This document shows, in pieces, positions 1 through 10,098 of a stretch of DNA of 34,322 nucleotides. The DNA lies in the NCBI GenBank assembly GCA_001655205.1, contig LPNZ01008417.1, positions 1 to 34,322 of the forward strand. The letters run 5' to 3'. Origin of the DNA: Lenisia limosa. Taxonomy: Eukaryota; Breviatea. The notes below the pieces were generated by a model. It was given only the letters and a program-made list of their open reading frames with translations, did not search any database and was not told where the DNA came from. The translations under genes and the position numbers were made by a program. Each line of letters starts with the position of its first letter. Positions within the stretch are counted from its first letter, which is position 1.

Positions 1-131
1 AGGGCAACTATCATGCTGCATTTGTCACTATCAAGATGCTGGAGTAAAAGCAATCTTACCTATCAAACACAAAATAGAAAGCAACATAAAAACGGATATT
101 CTAACAGAAAGTTCGGTGACATTATTTACAA

Positions 132-1820
132 TTAACAGCTCTCATATTGCATAGATTTCCACAAATCACACTGGGCTAGTTTTTGGTTGATATTGATTGA
201 CCCCGAACTCCAAACGATATAACCGCGTACCGGGTCTAATGAAGGCGGCGCCGGATTGGACGTCGGCGGCGGATTAGACATCAACTGTCGAGCTTCATCA
301 CGCTGTCGTCTTTCTTCATCCAGTCTCTGCTGTTCCTGCTGAGCTCTGGCTTCCGCCTCTTCCCTGTCCCTCCGAGCCTTCTCATCTGCCTCAGTCTGTA
401 ACCGTCGCTCTCCCTCCTCCTTCCGAAGTTGCGCGTCCCGGGTGTCTTGCTCTGTTTAGTAAAAATGGCGAACCTGCCAACGAAAGGCAATGGGCTCGTA
501 TTTTGGGAATATGAAAGTAGTGCCCACCGATTTTCTCTCTTTCAATTCGATCGTTCTCCTCTTTTCGAGCCTTCTCTTGCTCTTTTAGCCTAGACAATCA
601 CACAACTCAGAAAAGACAGGAAGAACTGTTCGGTATTTACGCAAACAAAGCGATATATGGGTCTATAAAGACGAAAATGGGTCGGCTTACCTTTTGTCTT
701 CCTTAGCCTGAGCCTCCTCACGTGCCTTCTTCTTCCATGGGTTGTCGGCCTTGGCCTCCTCAATCTCGGCCCGGGCTCTGTCCGAACTTGAACGCATGGG
801 CTGGCGGTGTTAGCAATGGGACAGCGATGAGATGTGAATAATTAGCAATGGGACAGCGATGAGATGTGAATAATTAGTACAGAAAGTTTTCATACTTACC
901 TGAGAAGCTGCTGGAGCGTCGCGAGATGCCTGTGCTGCGGCTTCTGCTTCCTCTCCTCCTTAATTGTAAAGAAAACAAAGGTATTTCAGTCATGCAAACT
1001 AACACTGGAAATATTGATGTAGGCGATGCGCATTTTAGCAATGAACAGCCAAACGTACCAGGGTGCGTCCATGATGTCTCCTCTGTCTCAGTGTTGCCAT
1101 AGTAGACCCTGCCGTCAGATGTGGTCATTTTGGTCCAGTTCGGAGGCAGTGATGCTGCGTTGTGAGAGAAATCCAACAGTAATTCTTCTTACGGTCGGCA
1201 TTGGACTCCTTCTCCCGCTGCTGTCGAGAAGCCAAAATTTGTTTGTCACGAGCTTGGGTCTATAGTGTCAGAATGTAAAACTCATGCAAAGCAGGACAAG
1301 ACCCCTTACAGCCGCAGTGTCAGTTGGTATGTCGCTGATGTTTGAGGGGAGCGCTTTGCCAACCTCTCGCTCTGGAGTGAAGGGGTCTGCAGTGTTAGCA
1401 GAAACCCCAGCAATTCGGACGAAAATATCAGCAAAAAGGCGATAGCATTGCTCTGCTAAAGCACAAGCCAAAATGTCACTACAAAGATGGCTTAAAGCAT
1501 TTGAAGTTAATTGCAAGATTCCTCAATCGGACAATGCAAAACTCGGCTCCAGCTGATCAAGAGCCTTTAACAACTACTGAATACATGCCTACAAGCAACT
1601 TCGAAGGTTTCATCACTGTCCTCACTGCTGTCGCTTTCATACTCATCTTCCTTGGAGGCTTTGCGCCTTGGTGGTGACGAGGAGCAAAAGGGACATTCGG
1701 GAAATTATTCCAACATCAAGATGTAAATTCATACAAGAGCAATATTAAAGGAGAGGAAAGACGAAGAGGGGGGCGGGAAGAGACAAACCGTTTGATCAAG
1801 GCTCCACGAATTAGGTCCAT
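132..1820 (-). CDS. WW-domain, coiled-coil protein (about 296 aa)
   Basis: Nine phase-compatible exons on minus: 1820-1789, 1666-1593, 1386-1310, 1259-1193, 1154-1059, 958-900, 800-691, 589-528 and 445-132. The protein begins MDLIRGALIKRRKASKEDEY, followed by an acidic Ser/Asp/Glu stretch. A single WW domain follows (LPPNW, then RVYYGN, then TSWTHP, so both signature Trp and the distal Pro are present). WW domains bind Pro-rich ligands. The second half is Glu/Arg/Lys/Gln-rich and should form a long coiled coil, ending in a Pro-rich stretch (NPPPTSNPAPP). The last exon stays open past a possible donor at 230-229 to a TAA at 132, so a further exon left of the window is possible. I cannot assign a named family: WW plus acidic region plus charged helix is common among splicing and transcription adaptors. 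Gene reality is well supported, function only generally. Confidence 0.78.
811..874. repeat. Tandem duplication, 32 bp x 2
   Basis: Two identical, directly adjacent 32-bp units (811-842 and 843-874), starting TAGCAATGGGACAGCG, lie inside the intron between exons 6 and 7 of the WW-domain gene. Read on minus they lie between the donor at 899 and the acceptor at 802-801, so they lengthen the intron without touching its splice sites. Confidence 0.95.
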
Positions 1821-2160
1821 GCTAGGCTCCTCTATCGTTTTCTTGTCTTTAAACTATTCGTCTTTGTAAAGTATATATATCATAGTAGAAGATGTATCCA
1901 AGGATCCATGTCCAACGTCAAAAAAATTCGATGACGCAGTTTTTATAGGATATAATTCCTGGTACAACTACCACAGTCTCTGATGCCCTATAAACCGGAT
2001 AAACTTCCATTAAACTTCTTCACCTCGCTCCTCTACTCAACCAGCCAACTCAGTCAACTCCCCCCCCCCCCNNNNNNNNNNNNNNNNNNNNNNNNNNNNN
2101 NNNNNNNNNNNNNNNCTACAATTTGCCACTTGCTGCCACCCTCTCCAAATCTTCATCCTC
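1821..2160. promoter_or_regulatory. Shared divergent upstream region, WW gene / lectin-like gene
   Basis: This 340-bp interval separates two divergent start codons and so must hold both promoters. It includes an N gap at 2072-2115 that follows an 11-base C run. No clear TATA box or other core element could be assigned on either side. A pyrimidine-rich tract (2010-2071) lies on the lectin side. Confidence 0.45.
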
Positions 2161-4464
2161 ATGAGACAAGCAATACTCTTACTTTTTATCACATTGCCTC
2201 TATTGGCTTATGCATTTACCCTCAGTACTGATGGCGTCTACCATCAATTCAGGTAGGAGTTAAATTGACTTCTGAATCACAGACAATGCCCACAGATTTG
2301 ATTTACTTACAGAGTTTCCACCCCCATTGAGGCGGAGCACGTAGCAACGAAGGAGTATGTGGATGCCCTCCATAGCAACATCACATCGTTGACGGACGAA
2401 ATCCAAAACTTGAAGGCTGAACTTCAGGTAGATAGGTGAAAAATAATAAAAGCGAATCTGACATATTGCAAAACCCCCGGTAACCACCACTTTTTTTTTC
2501 AAGAATATTGACTAATAATCACAACTTTTTTTGGCTTCAAGTGTAGGAAATCCCTTGATAGATTGACGACGCGGAGTTTATTGCCATTTAGAACCTTGCG
2601 GACAGAGGCACTCAGCTTCCCAAAATAAGGGGCTACAGATTGGTAGGATAATGTACTTGGTTTGTTATTCTTTGAGACAGGAAGTCGTCCTTTAATAAGC
2701 CTACCAGCCCCGCATACCTACTCAAAACGCTATGTGTTTGCCAACGCACAGTCTACTTCAGGGTATGTTTCGTGTCATAATAAAAGGTTACTGACCTATG
2801 TACTCATGGCATCTCAAAATGAATCAGAGTGTCTTGTTTTCTAAACGACCAGAACTGAGTTGGTTTCAGTGGTAAATTATGACCCGACAAGTATCCAACT
2901 CTATGTTAGTGCAAAGGTCTGTTACTATCTAGGGGAAAGAAACATCATTGTCTTAGCTTTTCGTATCAATCCGGAGATTTGACGTTTATTAGAACGAAGC
3001 GACACCAGAATCAGTCAATGTCATTGTCTTGGATTTGCCTCTTCAATTATACTCTTATTTTGAGGTTGCTGAGAGTATATCATTTGGCCTTTTTGGCACG
3101 TATCTGACAGGGCTTGACATTCTAGCACGGGACACGAACCGATTATTCATTCAATGAAGTCCAAAGTTTCTTCAACACCTATTACAGTGCCCCTGCCATG
3201 TTTATGATGCGAGAGGTAAGATAGTTAAACATCATATTGTTTTCTATGATAACTTATTGTACATGTTATACGTACTAGTGACGCCAGTCCCGATAGAATA
3301 TGGGAAAGCCCTCGTTCATCCCTCTGAACAACCTGAACACAATCAAACTTTTCCCACTCCCTCCCCATATTCTTCGGGACTGGCGTCACTAGTGCAGATG
3401 GGATAGCATATAGTATATCGATATTTCATATTATAGCTATGCGTAGTACCCAGTGGCATTGCATGATAATAACTAGGTTACTTTTGATTTTGCTTTTTCT
3501 CACCACACAGGTAGTAGATTTTTCGGAAAGTGGAGGAATTTCGGTTTGCAGGGGTTATTCTCATGCCATGCTAGTTTGATTTATCTCTGTTTCTAGGGGC
3601 GTATTGAGTTTTGGTTTGTACCCAATTATGATACATTATTTTGGCCTAGCCTGGTACCAATTCGAATTTACATACCATCACTGAAGAAGACCATTTTTGA
3701 CTATTCAGATGAGAGTTGGCGGAGATGTCACTAAGTCGGAAGCCAATGGTGTTCAGTGTTACGGCTATAACAACCAAATTTCGTAGGTGGTTCCTTAAAG
3801 TTTCCTTCTTTTTCATACTTGTAGAACGTTCACATATCAGTATTTTGTGACTGAGCTGACAGCACCTCTCAGTTTTGCAAACTTCCAAATTGGCATATCC
3901 GCCTTGGTTTGTAATTTGTTATTGCCATCTGTGACCTTACGATTACATTTACGGATGTTGAGGGGCATATTTTGAGGTAACTGTTTGCTTTGGCCTCACC
4001 CTTTCGACCCTGCCCATTTTCAAAAAGTTGTGTATATATGATATACGCACATACAATATATCAGTAGTCGCTATACATGTCATATCAGAGTATAGTATTA
4101 TAGTCTGATAGTGAATATTATTCACCGCTGCAGAGGACCGTTACTTTCCCTATCAGCTTCGACACTGTCCCTGTTGTAGTAGTGACTATCCACAATGGAA
4201 GTGGCAACTCAGCTATTGGAATAAGTAGGGAGATATTGAAGTGAGAACAAAACACGAAGATCATAATCTAAGGCACAAAGCGTGTCCTTTGAATTGCCAG
4301 ATGACTTTTTAGCGGTTCGTTCAGTGTCGACAACAGGTTTCACCTTTGCCACAGTACTTAGCCTTGCGGCAACTACTCAAGTATGGAGATCTGTTAATAT
4401 GACTGGTGCTAATTCTATTTAGCCTGGAGTGACGTTCTCTTGGATGGCCGTTATCCCAGCTTAA
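2161..4464 (+). CDS. Secreted coiled-coil protein with C-terminal H-type-lectin-like domain (about 326 aa)
   Basis: Fourteen exons join without a frame break: 2161-2252, 2313-2427, 2592-2642, 2708-2762, 2870-2916, 2993-3064, 3126-3215, 3511-3543, 3597-3653, 3709-3782, 3825-3906, 4134-4224, 4301-4380 and 4423-4464 (981 nt, TAA stop). Residues 1-18 form a signal peptide (MRQAILLLF..LLAYA, cleavage after AYA). Residues 40-69 are heptad-like, starting ATKEYVDALHSNI, a pattern familiar from trimeric fibre stalks. The last 70 residues read TVTFPISFDTVPVVVVTI, then VRSVSTTGFTF, then a terminal FSWMAVIP. This matches the FP.aF...P.V / TTGF / W.A pattern of H-type lectin and tail-fibre tip folds, which bind glycans in known members. 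No transmembrane segment is visible, so secretion is inferred. Exon 3 is the least certain. The ligand and biological role are unknown. Confidence 0.78.
3274..3393. mobile_element. Palindromic MITE-like element, copy A (about 120 bp)
   Basis: The two ends are inverted repeats of about 32 bp: ACTAGTGACGCCAGTCCCGA at the left matches the reverse complement of the right end (TCGGGACTGGCGTCACTAGT) apart from a one-base indel further in. The element lies within intron 7 of the lectin-like gene. No coding capacity is visible. A convincing target-site duplication could not be defined because the termini are themselves palindromic (ACTAGT). Its interior is shared with the copy at 6892-6980. Confidence 0.8.
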
Positions 4465-4654
4465 ATCAGTGTATTATTTATTTCTCTATCATATACTATT
4501 TGGAGCAGCTCCATGTTACCTATGTGACCCCTTTAACACAGCTCCATTAAATAAAAAAACCTACACATCTCTTTCAGAATCAGGTAAACTCTCCCAGGCT
4601 TGTCGTTCCATTTTTACCTAAAAGCGTAACAACATCAATCACAATCAATCACAA

Positions 4655-5904
4655 TTAATCACACAAAAATGAAGGATGAAGCAAAAAGAGAGCAAATACT
4701 GAAATCCATGGCCAAAGATTCCTGACAATTCTCTGTAGCCTCTTTGTAAACACATCCGTATCACAATGCACGTCGTTTTCTAAATAATATAATATCGACA
4801 TGGACATGGGTATTCGGCCAGAAAAAAAAAACATAACGGAGGAAGAGGTTTTAAATGAGGTTAATTTACTTTACCTGTGTAGGGAGGGACAATTCTGCCT
4901 TTTTCCATCACCACTATCACTTCTGCCTCCCAACTACAAGCCATTCTAATGAGTAAGCATAAAAGTAGTTGTAAATTTGACATTAGAGAGCTATGTGATA
5001 TACTAATATGAAACGTTGAACCTTATCTGGTCCAAAGTGTGACATGTATACGTAACAAAGGTTCAGTTTTACAGTTAAAAGCCCTGAGCAGTCTTAAAAA
5101 AGGCCCACAAAAGAACGCACATTGGATCTGCCCACGTTTTACTCAGCTTCTTGAAGAGGAACTTTGCGATTGGGGAGCAGTATGAGCCCGTCAGTTTAAA
5201 CTTATTCTCGGCTTCTTTCTGCACCTTTTTCTCTCGGAGCAGTATCTTGGGGGGGTAAGTTTTTCACAACTAGCTGGATAATAATCCGTTGTCAGAACTG
5301 CAGACTATACTGCACACATATAAAGCAAAGGGACAAAAAACAAACAAAAAAAAAACCATCACTAAATCACCCACGCCTATCCTGCACACCAGAACCACAT
5401 ACATAACAGGGTTTCAAAAGGGGAATTCGTGTGTGAATATTTCAAGACAAAATGAAAAAGAACAAACACTCTCGGAATTGTCACAACAAAGGTGATTCCA
5501 CTCTGAGTATCTCATGGATCATCGTGATAGTTTTGAGTGTAATGGAGTAGAGCGAGAAGTCGATTAAGGTAACGCCACAACGAAAAAGACATTTCAAAAC
5601 CCACATCTTTCAGACTCATTGGTTTGACAACAGGGGGGAGAGGGCCCAGCGGGGCTGCACTGACAATCTCAAAATGAGATATCCGATCCAGATTGAGAAC
5701 AGCATACGTACTATCTGCAGCCTCTGCGTGCTATTAGATCCCTTCCGACAGCACAAAACGAAGATGGGATGATCACCAACCGATAGCAATGGAGTTTGTC
5801 GACTCATCACAGGCTAAGATTTTACCTTCAAAACGACGGCCTTTCTCCATGAAGAACACTGCTGAGACTCCTTGAACAAGGGACTGTATGTTGTCGATTG
5901 CCAT
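4655..5904 (-). CDS. LSM12: LSM12-like protein (Sm-like N-terminus plus anticodon-binding-domain-like C-terminus, 187 aa)
   Basis: Five exons on minus keep phase throughout: 5904-5781, 5723-5605, 5245-5121, 4945-4875 and 4779-4655 (564 nt with TAA). The N-terminal Sm-like part contains GKILACDESTNSIAI and a strand ending in HFEIVSAAPLGPLPPV, which corresponds to the SEVEII...PPP segment of LSM12. The second domain has a charged helix (REKKVQKEAENKF), then SWEAEVIVVMEKGRIVPPY, closely matching the IVVMEEVVI.PPY hallmark of the family, and a last helix (TKRLQRIV). Length is close to the roughly 195 aa of animal LSM12. The family acts in RNA-associated complexes, with ataxin-2 in animals, and as an NAADP-binding protein in mammals; which role applies here is unknown. 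Its 3' end converges with the lectin-like gene, leaving 190 bp. Confidence 0.88.
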
Positions 5905-6360
5905 TGTAAGGTATGGAATGGGTTGGTGTTCGTCTCGTCTTCTCTTCTTCTTGGCCGCTTTTGCGTGGCTTTTGGTGGGCTTTTTTTGCTTCCCCTTTCT
6001 AACTGGAAGGAATGGATGTGATGGGGATGGTTTTAAGCATCCCCGATGGTCGCTGGCCGGCCCGAGGAGCCTCTTGGGTATCAGATGGGTTTAAGTTGGT
6101 GCTCTCTTGGTGGGTTGATCGGTTGATCTCGTTTTGTGACCGTCCCTGGGACTTTTGGGTGGTGGCAGTGGTGGGCTATTGGAGGATAACACCCTCAGTG
6201 TTTGGGATGGGGAGGGGCGAGTTAGAGGTTGAAGCACGGTTGTAGTAGTCAAGTTTTAGTTTGTTGGCTCACTGTGTACAAAAACACGAGTAAATACATT
6301 CAAAACCAGTAGAGCCCAAGTAAGTCTCTCAGAAGCAACATGACGGTTCTTATCCCTTGT
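5905..6360. other. Intergenic region upstream of LSM12
   Basis: This 456-bp spacer lies between the LSM12 start codon and the PRCC stop codon, both on minus. It should hold the LSM12 promoter and the PRCC 3' end. Open frames on plus (5888-6245) are low-complexity, unrelated to known proteins and have no splice partners. No specific element was identified. Confidence 0.5.
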
Positions 6361-9300
6361 TCACCACCCGTATTTAGCCTTTGCTTGCATCCTATGATTT
6401 CTTCCGGATCCGAACTTTTCACGAAGCTCAAATTCATCCTGCAGCAGTGAGGAATCAATTGTCTCAGACTACCCACCTGTTTATACTGCCAAGCTAGAGC
6501 AGTGATTTGGTGTTTCCTCTTTTGGACACTGTTCGGGTTGAAGCCACTGTTTGCTGCGTCCTGAGAAATAAGAGATTGAATGAAAAAGACTGGGCTCATG
6601 GGGACAAGGAACCAAAGGATAAGACAAGCATTAGCATCTGTGACCTCTTCGAATTGCTGTTTACCCCCTCCCATACTCGAACTGAGGCTGTTTTTCTATC
6701 CACTCTCGCGAACGAAACGGCATCTTCATGTCCTGCTAAAGTGTCTATTGAAACTACATCCTGGATGAGGCAGTCGGGTCCGGCCTGCCTCATTCGGTCA
6801 AGCTGCGAGGGGGTAAGTAGAAGTTCTAATAATGGCACGAAAAAGATCGGTAAATAATCATACGTCAAACATATGTTGTACCATATGATGCACTAGTGAT
6901 GTCAGTCCCGATAGAATATGGGGAGGGAGTGGGAAGAGTTTGAGTGTGTTAAGGTTGTTCAGAGGGATGAACGAGGGCTTCAGCCGAGTTACTCTGAACA
7001 CCTGAAACACAAACATTTGCGCTACTGTGTCACCAACACTACCAATGACAATGCTGTCCACTTCATCACTCCCATCAACACTCCTTTATGTAGGGAGGTC
7101 ATCCCGAGACTAATTTGACCAATTGTCATCAAATAGGATTGGTCATGTCCAAAATTGATTCTCCCCAAAGGATTAATTAGTACAAATAAAGCTCATAATT
7201 AGGGCTTTTCATTAGTCGAAAAAAAGAAAATATGGATTTATCAAAATAGACCATGACATTCCATTTTTTTGAGACTAGAAGGGAAAAGTCATTCAAATAG
7301 AAAGGCGTTTCTTTTTTCTTTTTTTTTGAAAACAATAATTTATTCTTATGCTTCAATTCCAAATAATCATCTAAAAAATTATTTTACATGAAAAATAAAT
7401 CCAAAAATCTGCCAAATATGGAATCTCGATGAATCGCATATCGTTAGGTTACTCCCTCTGTCCCACCTCTCTTTGTTCAGACTTAGAAAGGCCGATTTTT
7501 GGTTGAGGCTTGACCTGCTCTTCCTCCTCCATAACTGGCTCAATTGCTTCGAATTCATCTGTATTGTGAGACATGAAGGGCCAAGGTTCAATATTGAGGA
7601 AATCGTGCGGCACCCTCCAGTTTGTTGGCAATATTACGCTCCAATTTTCGAATTCAAGCCCAACCATGCGTTTCAGTGAGGGGAATCTCAGAAGTGCTTG
7701 AAGGAAAAGTCTCGACCGGCTCATGGCACACTTCGTCATGAATGCTCCGGACCTGCGGGCCCTTCGGTTCCTTCGGAGGCGATACCGGTGCCGAGGGCTC
7801 TTCTTTCGCCTTAGGCTGGAGTGGCGTTAGCCAAGGTTAAACGTTTGATTCCCCCCAGTATCATAGGACAGGAGCAGGAATTATTCTCCACTCACTTGTA
7901 CCAGGGGGACGAATTTACGTTTCGGGTCGGCCTTCGTTGTTGGCTTAACTTCTGATGTGAGTTCCGAAACAAGCTGACGATTTGTTGGGGCTGCAGAAAC
8001 CTAGAAAGGGGGGGGGGGGNNNNNNNNNNNNNNNNNNNNNNNNNNNNNNNNNNNNNNNNNNNNNNNNNNNNNNNNNNNNNNNNNNNNNNNNNNNNNNNNN
8101 NNNNNNNNNNNNNNAAAAAGCAATAACAAGAGCAACCATCGCTAAAACTAGACAAAAACACAAAAGCAGAAATAAATGGAAAATTTATGAAACAAAACAA
8201 AAGCCTCAAATCAATTCTGTTGGCTAAAGCTGACACATCTTCAAGGGTTCAAAAAAACAAAACAAACAAAGCCCAGGACAGATACCAAAATGAGGCGGAA
8301 AGGCATTAATGCAAAAAAAAACTGAAAGTACCAGATGACAAATCAATATGACAAAAACATAGGCAAATATCAAAAGAGTCCATTCCTTGAAGGGAAACTA
8401 TTCATGCTAAGAATTATATATACATATCAGCCTTGCTTTCCTAAATCCCAAATTTAACGACAGATATTAGGTTATGAAGCACAAAATAATTCCTATTTCA
8501 ATACCGGAAGAGAGTGCGATTCCACTATAAAATCTAGTAATAGAGCAGAAGTTATAAATTGAAAGTGCGTGTGGCCTACAAGACATACTTATTATTACAT
8601 TGACGATGATATGATATTACACCATATATGATATGCTAAGCGCCAATCAACAGAAAAAACAACCTGGGGTGGTAGAAGCATGGAGTGCGATTTGAAAACT
8701 TTTTTCTTGACCTCTTCTTGAGGAACCTCTTTGATCTCTTCCTTTACTGGCTGAGGCTCTTCTTCCTCAATCACTCTATATTATCAAACACTGTTGAGTA
8801 CAACTAGAGATGCGATAGCCAACAATGGGGGGGAAAGCCCGGGTCGATTGACAAAGGCAAGTGTAACACTCCCACCTGTATATTTCATTTCCTGAGATGA
8901 CAGGGACATCCTCTACCTCGTCATCGCCAAAGTCTTCTTCTTCCTCCAAGAGCATGTCAAATTTGGGGTTTGTCAGACTCTCAAGGAAAGATGTGGGAGC
9001 ATCTTAGCAATAAGGATATGTCAGGGTAGGCTTCACAAAAAACGAGGTATTGTCAAGATACTATATGCAAAAGGTTCAAAAAAGCTTGATAAAAAGTAAA
9101 CAAAAAAAAAAAAAAATAGATGTTCAAAAGAGAGAAAATCAGTCAAATGAAGATTTCCTTAAGCAAAATGTGCATACTGAATTTGAGCTTCTTCCCTTTG
9201 CTTTCTTTCTCTTTCTCCTCTTCCTCAAGAATCTTAAAGAATAAAACAATCGAAAAATGGTAAACAATGGCAAAACTCCATTCTTACAGATTCATCAACA

Positions 9301-9669
9301 GGTTTCAAGAGGGGAAGCTCAAGGACTTTCTTCTTCTTCTTCTTCTTCTCCTTTCTCTTCTTCTCTTTCTTGCTCTTTTTATCAGATTTAGACTCGGGAA
9401 GATTGGCAAGAAATTGCACAAGGAGACTTTGGTCCTCAACTGCTGCCTCAGGCTTTGCTTCAGCCACCCCCTTTCGGTCTGCCAGGTCTTCCCCAATGTC
9501 TTCAACGTCACTGACTTCTTCAATTGGTCGTTTCCGGACTGCTCCTGTTCCCAGTCCTCCACCAGTGCCAGCTCTCACGATTCCTCCTCCACTAAAAGTA
9601 AGCCAAAAAAACGAAGCTACTCTCCTACTCTTCTTCTGCTGAAAGACCTGAATCCTCATCTGAGGACAT
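6361..9669 (-). CDS. PRCC: PRCC-family protein (PF10253; about 428 aa)
   Basis: Eleven exons on minus: 9669-9629, 9591-9288, 9232-9178, 9002-8876, 8775-8664, 8000-7896, 7815-7665, 7558-7467, 6802-6665, 6560-6477 and 6438-6361 (1287 nt, TGA stop). All phases agree, but the N gap at 8020-8114 in intron 5 could hide an exon. The protein starts MSSDEDSGLSAEED, like the acidic SSDE start of PRCC. It then has a Gly-rich patch, the motif VRKRPIEEVSD, a Lys-rich tract (KKEKKRKEKKKKKKK) encoded partly by a CTT/TTC repeat, and several acidic stretches. The diagnostic C-terminus is VQKRKHQITALAWQYKQ, then ELREKFGSGRN, ending QAKAKYGW, matching the RRKHQITYL...QTQAKYGF end of PRCC. PRCC associates with pre-mRNA splicing factors in the nucleus. 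The central Pro-rich part is shorter than in vertebrates. Introns of 37 and 38 nt occur here. Confidence 0.88.
6892..6980. mobile_element. MITE-like element, copy B (one-ended)
   Basis: This stretch is about 92% identical by eye to the reverse complement of the element at 3274-3393, starting ACTAGTGATGTCAGTCCCGA and ending GAACGAGGGCTT, where similarity stops. The second terminal repeat is absent, so this is either a truncated copy or the left end of a longer parent element. It lies in the 664-nt intron of the PRCC gene between exons 8 and 9. A 66-codon open frame starts inside it (6918-7118), but nothing in it is recognisable. Confidence 0.7.
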
Positions 9670-10098
9670 ATATCCAAGAAGAGATAGCATTATTAAATTA
9701 TTTAAAATATTGGAGCTGGCAAATCTGGGCAAATAATGGGGTGGCATAAATAATGATGCATATATTTTTTGGGCACAAACTTACTTTTTTTTCCTGGTGG
9801 ATTCACCTGGATTTTTTTTAAAAAAAAACAAAGAATTGGAGGAGTTATATACATCTGGAGGAGATATGTCGTTAAAAAACACTACGATTTGATGATTTGA
9901 GAATTCAAACAGCCAATTTGCTGTAATTATTGCTATTTCCGTTCTTGGTGTGTCCCTCCCAGTTGCTCTCCCGTGTATTCATATTTATTAAGTATGAAGG
10001 TTTAATTTATTTAGGGTTGACTTTTCATTGAGGTATCTAGATCACCAATACAGCTTCATTCTCACTTCTTCTTTTTTTTACACAATTAGTTGTTCAAA
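9670..10098. promoter_or_regulatory. Shared divergent upstream region, PRCC / TMEM231
   Basis: 429 bp between the two divergent start codons, AT-rich with A and T runs (9780-9830, 10066-10080). It must contain both promoters. I could not assign TATA, initiator or ciliary-gene X-box-like motifs with confidence. Confidence 0.45.

Noticed and set aside
2561-2642. In-frame TAG in exon 3 of the lectin-like gene, hinting at a reassigned TAG codon
   Set aside because: It arises only if the acceptor at 2561-2562 is used. Using the acceptor ATTTAG ending at 2591 starts the exon after the TAG, keeps phase 0 and joins cleanly on both sides. TMEM231 also appears to end with TAG.
5888-6245. Two overlapping plus-strand open frames (68 and 77 codons)
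   Set aside because: They lie mainly in the LSM12 upstream region, are of biased composition (Trp/Gly/Phe), and have no recognisable motif or splice context.
6918-7118. 66-codon open frame inside and beyond MITE copy B
   Set aside because: It is intronic to PRCC, has no similarity that I recognise, and half of it is the element's non-coding end.
9267-9749. 160-codon open frame on plus rich in Leu and Ser
   Set aside because: It is antisense to PRCC exon 2; the Leu run is the complement of the Lys-rich tract.
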